Part shown: positions 1-5,126 of the stretch, in pieces | Layout: the number at the start of each line of letters is the position of its first letter | Numbering within the stretch: the first letter of the stretch is position 1 | Origin: Defluviitaleaceae bacterium | GTDB lineage: Bacteria; Bacillota; Clostridia; Lachnospirales; WRAX01 | Length of the DNA stretch: 5,977 bases | Assembly: GCA_009781815.1 (NCBI GenBank) | Contig: WQVB01000083.1 | Location: 1 to 5,977, forward strand | Direction: 5' to 3' | Made by a program: the position numbers and the translations under genes | The notes under the pieces: generated by a model | What the model was told of the DNA's origin: nothing | Databases searched by the model: none | Seen by the model: the letters and a program-made list of their open reading frames with translations, nothing else

Positions 1-1532
1 GGGATGTCTAGGCCCTCCCGCAGCAGGTTTATGCCTACAAGCACATCAAAAACATCCATACGCAGGTCTCTTATAATCTCAAGTCGCTCTAGGGTTTTAA
101 TGTCTGAATGAAGATAGCGTACGGCTATGCCGCTGGTTTTAAGATAATCCGTCAAATCTTCCGCCATTTTTTTGGTAAGGGTGGTTACCAGCACTTTTTG
201 CTTATTGTCTATCACCTTGCGGATTTCGTTTATTAAGTCATCAATCTGCCCATCTATGGGGCGGATGGTGATTTCAGGGTCTAAGAGGCCTGTAGGGCGG
301 ATGATTTGCTCAGCAAAGGTTTCGCTGTTTTCTTTCTCATACACAGCTGGCGTGGCGGATACAAACAACGCCTTTTGCATCTTTTTCTCAAACTCCTCAA
401 AACGGAGGGGGCGGTTGTCAAGGGCAGAGGGCAGGCGAAAGCCATGCTCTACAAGGGTTTCTTTGCGGCTTCTATCGCCTAGATACATGCCTCTAAACTG
501 GGGTAGGGTTACGTGGCTTTCATCCACCATAATCAAAAACTCATCGCCAAAATAGTCTAGCAGGGTGTGGGGTGCATCCCCAGCTTTGCCCCCTGTAAGG
601 TGGCGAGAGTAGTTTTCAATACCATTGCAAAAGCCCATTTCTGTCAGCATTTCTATATCATAGCGGGTGCGTTGGGCTATACGCTGGGCTTCTAGCAGCC
701 TGTCTTGGCTTTTAAGGTGCTGCACACGCTCTACCAGCTCCTCCTCTATATTGGCTATGGCCACCTTTAGCTTTTCTTTTGCCACCACATAGTGAGAGCC
801 AGGGAAGATGCTGATGTGAGAGCGACTTGCCAAAACCTCCCCCGTTAGGGAGTCTATCTCGGTTATGCGTTCTATTTCATCACCAAAAAAATCTAGGCGA
901 ATGGCGTTACTATCGCTATTTGCGGGGAATATCTCCACCACATCGCCACGCACACGAAATGTACCTCGTTGAAAGTTTGCGTCGTTGCGGTTATATTGTA
1001 TCTCTACTAAGCGGCGGAGGATGTTGTCTCTATCTTCCACATGGCCAGGGCGGAGAGAGACAACCATCTCTTTATAGTCTATAGGGCTGCCTAGACCATA
1101 GATGCACGAAACAGACGCTATGATAATAACGTCTTTACGCTCGGCTATTGCAGCTGTTGCCGAGTGGCGTAGCTTGTCTATCTCGTCGTTTATGGAGCTG
1201 TCTTTTTCGATATAGGTGTCGCTTGAGGGCACATAAGCCTCTGGTTGATAATAATCATAATAACTTACAAAATATTCCACAGCATTATTAGGGAAAAATT
1301 CTTTAAACTCGCTATATAGCTGGGCGGCAAGGGTTTTGTTATGTGCCATAACGATAGTTGGCATTTGTAAACGCTCAATAATATTTGCCATAGCAAAGGT
1401 TTTGCCGCTGCCTGTAACGCCTAGAAGGGTCGCAAAACGACCGCCCTCTTCAAAGGTTGCGGCTAGCTTGTCTATTGCTTGGGGCTGGTCGCCCGTGGGT
1501 TTGAAATCTGATATTAGTTGAAATTTATCCAT
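1..1532 (-). CDS. uvrB: UvrABC excinuclease subunit B, N-terminal 510 residues (cut by window edge)
   Basis: UvrB is the ATP-dependent, helicase-like subunit of nucleotide excision repair; UvrA loads it at a lesion, it verifies the damage and recruits UvrC for incision. I translated the minus strand from ATG 1532-1530. The start MDKFQLISDFKPTGDQPQAI is the usual UvrB N-terminus. Visible motifs are Walker A GVTGSGKT (about residues 38-45), motif Ia AHNKTLAAQL (63-72), the damage-probing beta-hairpin YYDYYQPEAYVP (91-102), the Walker B/DExH box VDESH (336-340), motif III SATP (392-395), and VGINLLREGLDIP just before the edge. The reading frame is open throughout with no frameshift. Helicase motif VI and the C-terminal UVR domain that binds UvrC lie off the left edge. 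The ATG is preceded by AAGG at only 2 nt, too close for a normal Shine-Dalgarno, and by a -10 box at 7 nt (see promoter). No LexA-type GAAC-N4-GTTC box is visible upstream. Family assignment is secure. Confidence 0.98.
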   Translation of the reverse strand, partial: MDKFQLISDFKPTGDQPQAIDKLAATFEEGGRFATLLGVTGSGKTFAMANIIERLQMPTIVMAHNKTLAAQLYSEFKEFFPNNAVEYFVSYYDYYQPEAYVPSSDTYIEKDSSINDEIDKLRHSATAAIAERKDVIIIASVSCIYGLGSPIDYKEMVVSLRPGHVEDRDNILRRLVEIQYNRNDANFQRGTFRVRGDVVEIFPANSDSNAIRLDFFGDEIERITEIDSLTGEVLASRSHISIFPGSHYVVAKEKLKVAIANIEEELVERVQHLKSQDRLLEAQRIAQRTRYDIEMLTEMGFCNGIENYSRHLTGGKAGDAPHTLLDYFGDEFLIMVDESHVTLPQFRGMYLGDRSRKETLVEHGFRLPSALDNRPLRFEEFEKKMQKALFVSATPAVYEKENSETFAEQIIRPTGLLDPEITIRPIDGQIDDLINEIRKVIDNKQKVLVTTLTKKMAEDLTDYLKTSGIAVRYLHSDIKTLERLEIIRDLRMDVFDVLVGINLLREGLDI

Positions 1533-1539
1533 AACCTTT

Positions 1540-1568
1540 ATTATACCCCAAAACAACAAATTTTGCAA
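1540..1568 (-). promoter_or_regulatory. Predicted sigma-A promoter of uvrB, placing the transcript start at the ATG
   Basis: On the minus strand, TTGCAA (1568-1563) and a perfect TATAAT (1545-1540) are separated by exactly 17 bases. The -10 box ends 7 nt before the uvrB ATG at 1532, so the expected transcription start falls on or within a base or two of the start codon. That predicts a leaderless uvrB mRNA. The -10 box is consensus and the -35 box matches at 4 of 6 positions. An upstream promoter giving a longer leader cannot be excluded. Confidence 0.65.
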
Positions 1569-1637
1569 GCAAAAATCCCACTTTTCATACTTGTTATTCC
1601 AATCACTCCCTCTCGTCATCTCGTGCCACCCCTTTAT

Positions 1638-1673
1638 GTCATCCCGTGCTTGACACCCTGCATCAAGTGCGGG
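1638..1673. repeat. Two partial CTTGA/TCAAG-loop hairpin units, fused
   Basis: Bases 1638-1656 repeat the first 19 bases after the initial C of the 98-bp element at 1781 (GTCATCCCGTGCTTGACAC), then stop matching. They run directly into a second hairpin, CCTGCA (1657-1662), loop TCAAG (1663-1667), TGCGGG (1668-1673), whose loop is the complement of CTTGA and whose stem differs from the other copies yet still pairs (one T-G wobble). This looks like a chimera of two degraded copies of the same repeat family. Confidence 0.55.
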
Positions 1674-1780
1674 GCAGGCCCCGATCTGATCGGATAAGGT
1701 CAGGCATTAAACGGGGATCTCGCCATGCTGATTGTTAAAGGGTTGTACGTTATGCAGGGGAGATCCCTAGCCATCCCTAC

Positions 1781-1878
1781 CGTCATCCCGTGCTTGACAC
1801 GGGATCTACGTGGGGCAGTGGACACCCAACTAGGCCTCCCCTTCCCCAATTAGATCCCGTGTCAAGCACGGGATGACG
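1781..1878. repeat. 98-bp palindromic element (intact copy) with 28-bp perfect inverted termini
   Basis: The 28 bases at 1781-1808 are the exact reverse complement of 1851-1878, separated by 42 bases. Each arm is itself a hairpin: ATCCCGTG (1785-1792), loop CTTGA, CACGGGAT (1798-1805), and the mirrored unit at 1854-1874. The outer flank is CGTC/GACG and the inner flank CTA/TAG. A second copy at 3543 has a spacer of the same 42-base length, identical at 30 of 42 positions by my alignment, so this is a defined interspersed element and not a chance palindrome. It encodes nothing credible. MITE-like or REP-like status is inferred. Confidence 0.8.
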
Positions 1879-1994
1879 TAAAGGGAAGGCACGGAATGAC
1901 GTGAAAAAAGGCAGGATGATGCAAGGGCGGGGTTCATGATGACATAAAGGGGTGGCTTGGATAATGGCTAGGGAGGTGTGGTTACAAACAACAA

Positions 1995-2040
1995 AACCCC
2001 ACATTCCAAGTTCATACATACAAATTTGGAATGTGGGGTT
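1995..2040 (-). terminator. Rho-independent terminator of dnaX
   Basis: AACCCCACATTCCAA (1995-2009) pairs perfectly with 2026-2040 to give a 15-bp stem with a 16-base loop. Read on the minus strand, the stem is followed by TTTGTTGTTTGT (1994-1983), a T-rich tract as expected for intrinsic termination. It starts 20 bases past the dnaX stop codon. On the plus strand no T tract follows, so it is assigned to dnaX only. Confidence 0.85.
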
Positions 2041-2059
2041 GGGTGCTTTATGGCATAGC

Positions 2060-3415
2060 TTATAATTTTTTAATATTGTGGTTTATCATGCTCTGCAACC
2101 GTTCAAAATCAGGGTTGGGTGGGGTGTCTCCATTTTTGCCTGTGCCATATTTTGCAAAATGCCTCCAGTCGCTATCTGCGTCTATTGGCGGTGCTGGCGG
2201 GGCTTCTTGGGGCTTAGGCTCTACCGCAACGGGTTGTGGTGCTGGCTGCGGTTCTTTAGTGGCAGGGGGTGCATCCACAGCAGGCACATCCACAGCTTTG
2301 GTAGGCTCTGAAACAGGCTTAGGCAAAGGGAGAGGCTTGGTCAAAGGCTCAACATGACGACTAGAGAGGGCAGGCTGCCCCATGCTTATCCACTCCAAAC
2401 AAGCGATTTCAAGGATAAGGCGACCCCCTGATGAGGCCTGCTTAATATTACGCAAAGAAGAGGCAAAATGCCCTATCATCTTGATGATTTCAGGCGTTGT
2501 TAACCCTTCAAGCTGGGCAGATGCGGTTGTTATGTCTATCATCACTTGGCGAAGGTATGCAACAAACTCCTCGGCAAACTGGCTAAAGTTGCGGCCTTTT
2601 GTGGAGGCTTCGTCTATTATATCAAGGGCGGTTGCGGCATCTGCATTTGCAAGAGCCGAAAGCATGCGACCAAATATCTCTCTATCCACCGAGCCTGTAA
2701 CCTCTAGGGTGCCTGCAAGGGTTATCTCTTCTTCAAAATATAGCCCTGCCAAACGGTCTAAAAGGCTCAAAACATCACGCATAGAGCCGTCAGATATTTG
2801 CACGATATACTCTAAGGCATCATCAGCTATTTTTATGCCTTCTTCAGCCGTATATTGCCTCAAGGCTTCTATCATCAAGTTTTGTGGCACTCTATAGAAA
2901 TCAAAACGCATCACCCTTGAGTGGATGGTGGCAGGTATTTTTTGTGGGTCTGTGGTGGCTAAAATAAAGATGATGTGGGCTGGTGGCTCTTCTAGCGTCT
3001 TTAAAAGGGCGTTAAAAGCCCCAGTAGAGAGCATATGCACCTCATCTACAATATACACCTTATATTTGCCTTGGGGTGGGTATTTTATCTCCTCACGCAG
3101 GTCTCTTATATTGTCTACCCCGTTGTTGCTGGCGGCGTCTATCTCTATCACATCCATGCTTGCACCACGGGCTATGTCAAGGCAGCTTTGGCAGGTGCAA
3201 CAAGCCTCGCCCTCTATGGGGCTTTCGCAGTTAACGGCCTTGGCAAATATCTTTGCACAGCTCGTCTTGCCTGTGCCTCTAATGCCGCAAAACAAATAAG
3301 CGTGGCTTATACGCTGGTTGATGATGGAATTTTGCAATGTTTTTACAATATGCTCTTGCCCCCATACGTCTTTAAAGGCCTTGGGGCGGAGCTTTCTATA
3401 TAATGCAGTGTACAT
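2060..3415 (-). CDS. dnaX: DNA polymerase III subunit gamma/tau (clamp loader ATPase)
   Basis: DnaX is the ATPase motor of the clamp loader that places the beta sliding clamp on primed DNA. The 451-residue product starts MYTALYRKLRPKAFKDVWGQ, the canonical N-terminus. It shows Walker A GIRGTGKT (44-51), the zinc knuckle cysteines C63, C72, C75 and C78, Walker B with sensor context IVDEVHM (122-128), the SRV arginine-finger motif (166-168) and sensor 2 GSMRD (210-214). Residues about 245-345 match the collar-forming domain III, and 357-411 form a Pro/Ala-rich linker. Only about 40 residues follow, so the polymerase- and helicase-binding tail of long tau proteins is short or absent. No A-rich slippery heptamer is evident in the linker. 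Start ATG 3415 is preceded by GGAGGG 7 nt upstream. The usual downstream partners ybaB and recR are absent; a terminator follows instead. Confidence 0.97.
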   Translation of the reverse strand: MYTALYRKLRPKAFKDVWGQEHIVKTLQNSIINQRISHAYLFCGIRGTGKTSCAKIFAKAVNCESPIEGEACCTCQSCLDIARGASMDVIEIDAASNNGVDNIRDLREEIKYPPQGKYKVYIVDEVHMLSTGAFNALLKTLEEPPAHIIFILATTDPQKIPATIHSRVMRFDFYRVPQNLMIEALRQYTAEEGIKIADDALEYIVQISDGSMRDVLSLLDRLAGLYFEEEITLAGTLEVTGSVDREIFGRMLSALANADAATALDIIDEASTKGRNFSQFAEEFVAYLRQVMIDITTASAQLEGLTTPEIIKMIGHFASSLRNIKQASSGGRLILEIACLEWISMGQPALSSRHVEPLTKPLPLPKPVSEPTKAVDVPAVDAPPATKEPQPAPQPVAVEPKPQEAPPAPPIDADSDWRHFAKYGTGKNGDTPPNPDFERLQSMINHNIKKL

Positions 3416-3449
3416 GTTATCACCCTCCGTTTAAGGTATTGCTATGCTT

Positions 3450-3478
3450 ATTTTAACAGTTGGTGAGGGATATGTCAA
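3450..3478 (-). promoter_or_regulatory. Sigma-A promoter of dnaX
   Basis: On the minus strand a perfect TTGACA (3478-3473) is followed after 17 bases by TAAAAT (3455-3450), 5 of 6 to consensus. The expected start near 3443 gives a leader of roughly 28 nt that contains the GGAGGG ribosome binding site. dnaX is therefore transcribed alone from this spacer; the strong match suggests constitutive expression. Confidence 0.8.
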
Positions 3479-3542
3479 TCCAAGTGTTGTGCAAGGGGGG
3501 AATGAATACGCCTAGACATTATGCTGATCCACCTCTAAATAT

Positions 3543-3633
3543 CGTCATCCTGAGCTTGACTCAGGATCTATGTAGGATAGTGTACACCCAATTAAGCCTG
3601 ACCGTCTCCAAGTAGATCCCGTGATCAAGCTTG
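3543..3633. repeat. Second copy of the 98-bp palindromic element, right end degraded
   Basis: The left arm 3543-3570 is a hairpin ATCCTGAG (3547-3554), loop CTTGA, CTCAGGAT (3560-3567), with the same CGTC and CTA flanks as the copy at 1781. Its stem differs from that copy at two base pairs, both changed on both sides so that pairing is kept. A 42-base spacer follows (3571-3612), then a right arm beginning TAGATCCCGTG as in the first copy. That arm has one inserted base and loses similarity after TCAAGC at about 3630, just before the next element begins. Confidence 0.7.
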
Positions 3634-3636
3634 TAG

Positions 3637-3792
3637 CGAAACAAATCCAAGACGCAACCCACCCTGTAGGGAATGGATTTATCCATTCCGCAATGGTTTA
3701 TCTTAACCATGATAATAATCCTACTCGAAAGATAACGGAAGGGATAAATCCCTTCCCTACAGGGTGGGCTGGTAAGGTGATCTTTTGTTTCG
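3637..3792. repeat. REP/BIME-like inverted pair of GTAG-hairpin units
   Basis: The 32 bases at 3658-3689 match the reverse complement of 3737-3768 at 30 positions. In each arm the tetranucleotide GTAG (3666-3669, and 3760-3757 on the minus strand) is followed directly by an 8-bp hairpin with a four-base TTTA loop: GGAATGGA/TCCATTCC on the left and GGAAGGGA/TCCCTTCC on the right. The two differences between arms are the two sides of one base pair. A third hairpin, ATGGTT-TATCTT-AACCAT (3693-3710), lies in the 47-base centre. CGAAACAAA (3637-3645) and its complement (3784-3792) frame the unit. GTAG plus hairpin in inverted pairs is the arrangement of REP/BIME sequences moved by RAYT (IS200/IS605-like) transposases; none is encoded here. 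Confidence 0.65.
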
Positions 3793-3898
3793 TTATGGGT
3801 CTAATGACGAGCTTGAGCAATCGACAAAACACAATGACGTTGAGTGTGGGGTTATCCGCCCTTTCCAAAACAATTGTATAGATTTTATGGAGCAGGTG

Positions 3899-3907
3899 TG
3901 GTATAAT
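3899..3907 (+). promoter_or_regulatory. Extended -10 promoter of the EFR1-type gene
   Basis: TGGTATAAT is a perfect TATAAT (3902-3907) with the TGN extension (3899-3901). No good -35 box is found at 16-18 bases, consistent with an extended -10 promoter. The expected start near 3914 gives a leader of about 26 nt carrying the ribosome binding site GAGGTGA (3929-3935). Confidence 0.65.
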
Positions 3908-3939
3908 TCAAAATAAATAATAGGGGTCGAGGTGAAAGT

Positions 3940-4716
3940 ATGAAAAAAGTGTGTTTATGCTATTTTTCGGGCACGGGTATGACGAAGTATGTGGTCAACA
4001 GGCTAGTTAGTGAGATTGAAAAGCACAATGTCTCCGTTGATATTTTTAAAATCGAAGAGACCGATGGGCAAGGTATAGATATGACCCAATATGATGGGCT
4101 GATAATGGCATACCCCACCCATTCTTTAAACGCACCTAAAATCGTGATTAATTTTGCTAAGAGATTGCCCAAAGCAAGCGGTGTGAATACATTTGTTATC
4201 AACACCTGCAGTGTTGAAAGTAACTCAACCCACGGCTCTTCTCAATTGCTAAACAAAAAGTTAAACAAAAGAGGCTATAAAGTGCTTTACAACAAGCTTG
4301 TAGAGATGCCGTCAAATTTTGCTAGCAAAGACACCGAAAAGCAAGTTATCACAACTTTAGCAAAGGCAGATGCCCTAGCTGTAGTTATGGCTAAAGATAT
4401 TATCAATTTAGAGCATCATTTTGTAGAAAGAAGCTTTGGTGCAAAAACTTTAACTGCATTAGCACGCATAGAGTGGCTTGGAGCGCCCATAATCGGCAAG
4501 TTTATCTACACCAAGGCCAGCTGCACCCGTTGCAAAAAATGTGTGAATAACTGCCCTAACAAAAATATCATTCTCAATAAAAAATCTATTAAATTTAAGC
4601 TATCTTGTGGGTTATGTATGAGATGTGTGTACAAATGCCCAGAAAACGCAATCTACATTCGCAAGCCTTTTAAGTTTATTCGTTTTGATAAGTGGTATGA
4701 TAACGACGCAATATAA
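3940..4716 (+). CDS. EFR1-type flavodoxin-ferredoxin fusion protein
   Basis: The 258-residue product joins a flavodoxin-like domain (about residues 1-150) to a bacterial 2[4Fe-4S] ferredoxin domain (about 190-240). The N-terminus CLCYFSGTGMTKYV carries the FMN phosphate-binding loop SGTGMTKY (10-17). YDGLIMAYPTHSLNAP (51-66) and FVINTC (85-90) fit further strands and flavin-contacting loops. The iron-sulfur motifs are C195-x2-C198-x2-C201-x3-C205-P and C223-x2-C226-x2-C229-x3-C233-P, each enough for one [4Fe-4S] cluster. There is no signal peptide or membrane segment, so it should be a soluble cytoplasmic electron carrier or small oxidoreductase; its partner is unknown. The architecture matches proteins annotated as EFR1 family ferrodoxin, common in anaerobic Firmicutes. 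It starts 4-5 nt after GAGGTGA and is monocistronic as far as visible. A role for the neighbouring polyketide synthase is possible but unsupported. Confidence 0.9.
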   Translation: MKKVCLCYFSGTGMTKYVVNRLVSEIEKHNVSVDIFKIEETDGQGIDMTQYDGLIMAYPTHSLNAPKIVINFAKRLPKASGVNTFVINTCSVESNSTHGSSQLLNKKLNKRGYKVLYNKLVEMPSNFASKDTEKQVITTLAKADALAVVMAKDIINLEHHFVERSFGAKTLTALARIEWLGAPIIGKFIYTKASCTRCKKCVNNCPNKNIILNKKSIKFKLSCGLCMRCVYKCPENAIYIRKPFKFIRFDKWYDNDAI

Positions 4717-4782
4717 TATTATAGCTGTTTAACTTAAAAACTCCCACACATCCACGGTCTTTTTGCCCTAATGCGGAGCCTG

Positions 4783-4801
4783 CCCTCAGCTTGACTGGGG
4801 G
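4783..4801. repeat. Isolated CTTGA-loop hairpin, possible degenerate repeat unit
   Basis: CCCTCAG (4783-4789), loop CTTGA, CTGGGGG (4795-4801) forms seven pairs with one T-G wobble. The loop is the same five bases as in the 98-bp element but the stem is different and the CGTC flank is missing. It has no adjoining T tract on either strand, so it is not an obvious terminator. Membership in the repeat family is a guess based on loop identity and size. Confidence 0.35.
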
Positions 4802-4850
4802 TGAAAAAATCTTATGTGCCTATAGCAATAAAACATAGATAGAAAGCCAT

Positions 4851-4891
4851 AAACTTACAATCTGTTATTTTTAACGGCAGACTGTAAGTTT
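4851..4891 (+). terminator. Probable terminator downstream of the EFR1-type gene
   Basis: AAACTTACA (4851-4859) pairs with TGTAAGTTT (4883-4891). After one A-C mismatch the stem continues with TCTG (4861-4864) against CAGA (4878-4881). The inner bases can alternatively pair as GTTA-TTTT-TAAC (4864-4875). On the plus strand the stem ends in TTTCCTTTGTGTT, a modest T tract. It lies about 135 bases after the EFR1 stop and before the synthase promoter, so it would insulate the two. The stem is AT-rich, so its efficiency is uncertain. Confidence 0.45.
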
Positions 4892-4939
4892 CCTTTGTGT
4901 TAAAGGGGCTTGGGCATAAAGATGTTAAAATCGAAAAGG

Positions 4940-4968
4940 TTGTTTTATTGTCGATTGTATGATATAAT
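4940..4968 (+). promoter_or_regulatory. Predicted promoter of the polyketide synthase gene
   Basis: TTGTTT (4940-4945) and a perfect TATAAT (4963-4968) are separated by 17 bases, and TG at 4960-4961 makes an extended -10 (TGATATAAT). The -35 box matches at only 3 of 6 positions. A start near 4975 would leave a leader of about 150 nt, longer than for the other genes here. The nearby AT-rich stretch TATTATAAAAT (4979-4989) could hold another -10. Confidence 0.6.
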
Positions 4969-5126
4969 ATCTTAACTTATATTATAAAATACTTAGAATC
5001 TATCTTCAAAAAATTGTTCACGCCTTTTGGCATCTAGCAGTATATCACTATCTACCAAAATTCGCACAGACCATTTTCGAGAATAGGTTCTTAATTTGAT
5101 TTAGAATTTCTAGGAGGCCATTATTA

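Larger units (their letters stand above)
1625..1956. repeat. 19-bp perfect inverted repeats bracketing the uvrB-dnaX repeat block
   Basis: GCCACCCCTTTATGTCATC at 1625-1643 is the exact reverse complement of 1938-1956. The pair encloses 294 bases, including the 98-bp element and the partial hairpins. The arms end in GTCATC, the same terminal bases as the 98-bp element, so the outer pair may be the ends of an older related element into which others inserted. No transposase gene lies between them, so if mobile it would be non-autonomous. Flanking target-site duplications were not identified. Confidence 0.6.
1569..1994. other. Gene-free region between uvrB and dnaX, dense in nested inverted repeats
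   Basis: No credible gene is present in either strand. From about 1614 the region is made almost entirely of palindromic pieces. Beyond the repeats listed separately, the following pairs occur. CGTCATCTCGTGCC (1614-1627) is nearly complementary to 1888-1901. GGGATCTC (1714-1721) pairs with 1760-1767. TCCCTAGCCAT (1764-1774) pairs with 1964-1974. Two short palindromes overlap: CGGGGC-AG-GCCCCG (1670-1683) and CCGATC-T-GATCGG (1681-1693). The pattern suggests repeated insertion and decay of small palindromic elements in a permissive spacer downstream of the dnaX terminator. Confidence 0.7.
3479..3898. other. Gene-free divergent spacer between dnaX and the EFR1 gene, largely repeats
   Basis: No credible coding region is seen. 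Bases 3479-3542 show nothing recognisable. Bases 3543-3633 hold a degraded copy of the 98-bp element and 3637-3792 a second, unrelated palindromic element. Bases 3793-3898 carry only scattered fragments that resemble the repeats, for example AATGACGAGCTTGAG near 3803, which do not form clear hairpins. I saw no tRNA or SRP RNA, although the SRP RNA gene lies upstream of dnaX in some Bacillota. Confidence 0.6.
4717..5126. other. 410-base spacer before the polyketide synthase gene
   Basis: No credible gene is seen. The spacer contains a possible CTTGA-loop hairpin (4783-4801), a probable terminator (4851-4891), a promoter (4940-4968) and then about 150 bases of AT-rich leader up to the synthase start. 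In the leader, AGAATCTAT (4995-5003) can pair with ATAGGTTCT (5083-5091) through one G-T wobble. No known riboswitch class was recognised. Confidence 0.55.

Noticed and set aside
172..1521. Plus-strand open frames at 172-555, 827-1084 and 1336-1521
   Set aside because: They lie opposite uvrB, whose minus-strand frame is continuous and carries all expected motifs; the plus-strand peptides match nothing recognisable.
1533..1620. LexA (SOS) box expected upstream of uvrB
   Set aside because: I looked for GAAC-N4-GTTC and close variants between the ATG and the repeat block and found none; SOS control is therefore not claimed.
1638..1878. CRISPR array suggested by repeated GTCATCCCGTGCTTGACAC
   Set aside because: The copies occur in both orientations, are unevenly spaced and few, and have no regular unique spacers or adjacent cas genes.
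1783..2019. Minus-strand open frame of 78 codons
   Set aside because: It reads through the 98-bp palindromic element and into the dnaX terminator hairpin; its composition is that of repeat sequence.
2160..2345. Repetitive Pro/Ala-coding stretch as a possible DNA repeat or frameshift site
   Set aside because: It encodes the flexible linker of DnaX; no poly-A slippery heptamer is evident and the low complexity is normal for this region.
3621..3881. Plus-strand open frame of 86 codons
   Set aside because: It spans the GTAG inverted pair and has no credible ribosome binding site; an open frame through palindromes is expected by chance.
3416..3900. SRP RNA gene upstream of dnaX, as in some Bacillota
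   Set aside because: The conserved apical loop motifs of SRP RNA are not seen; the palindromes here have short TTTA or CTTGA loops instead.
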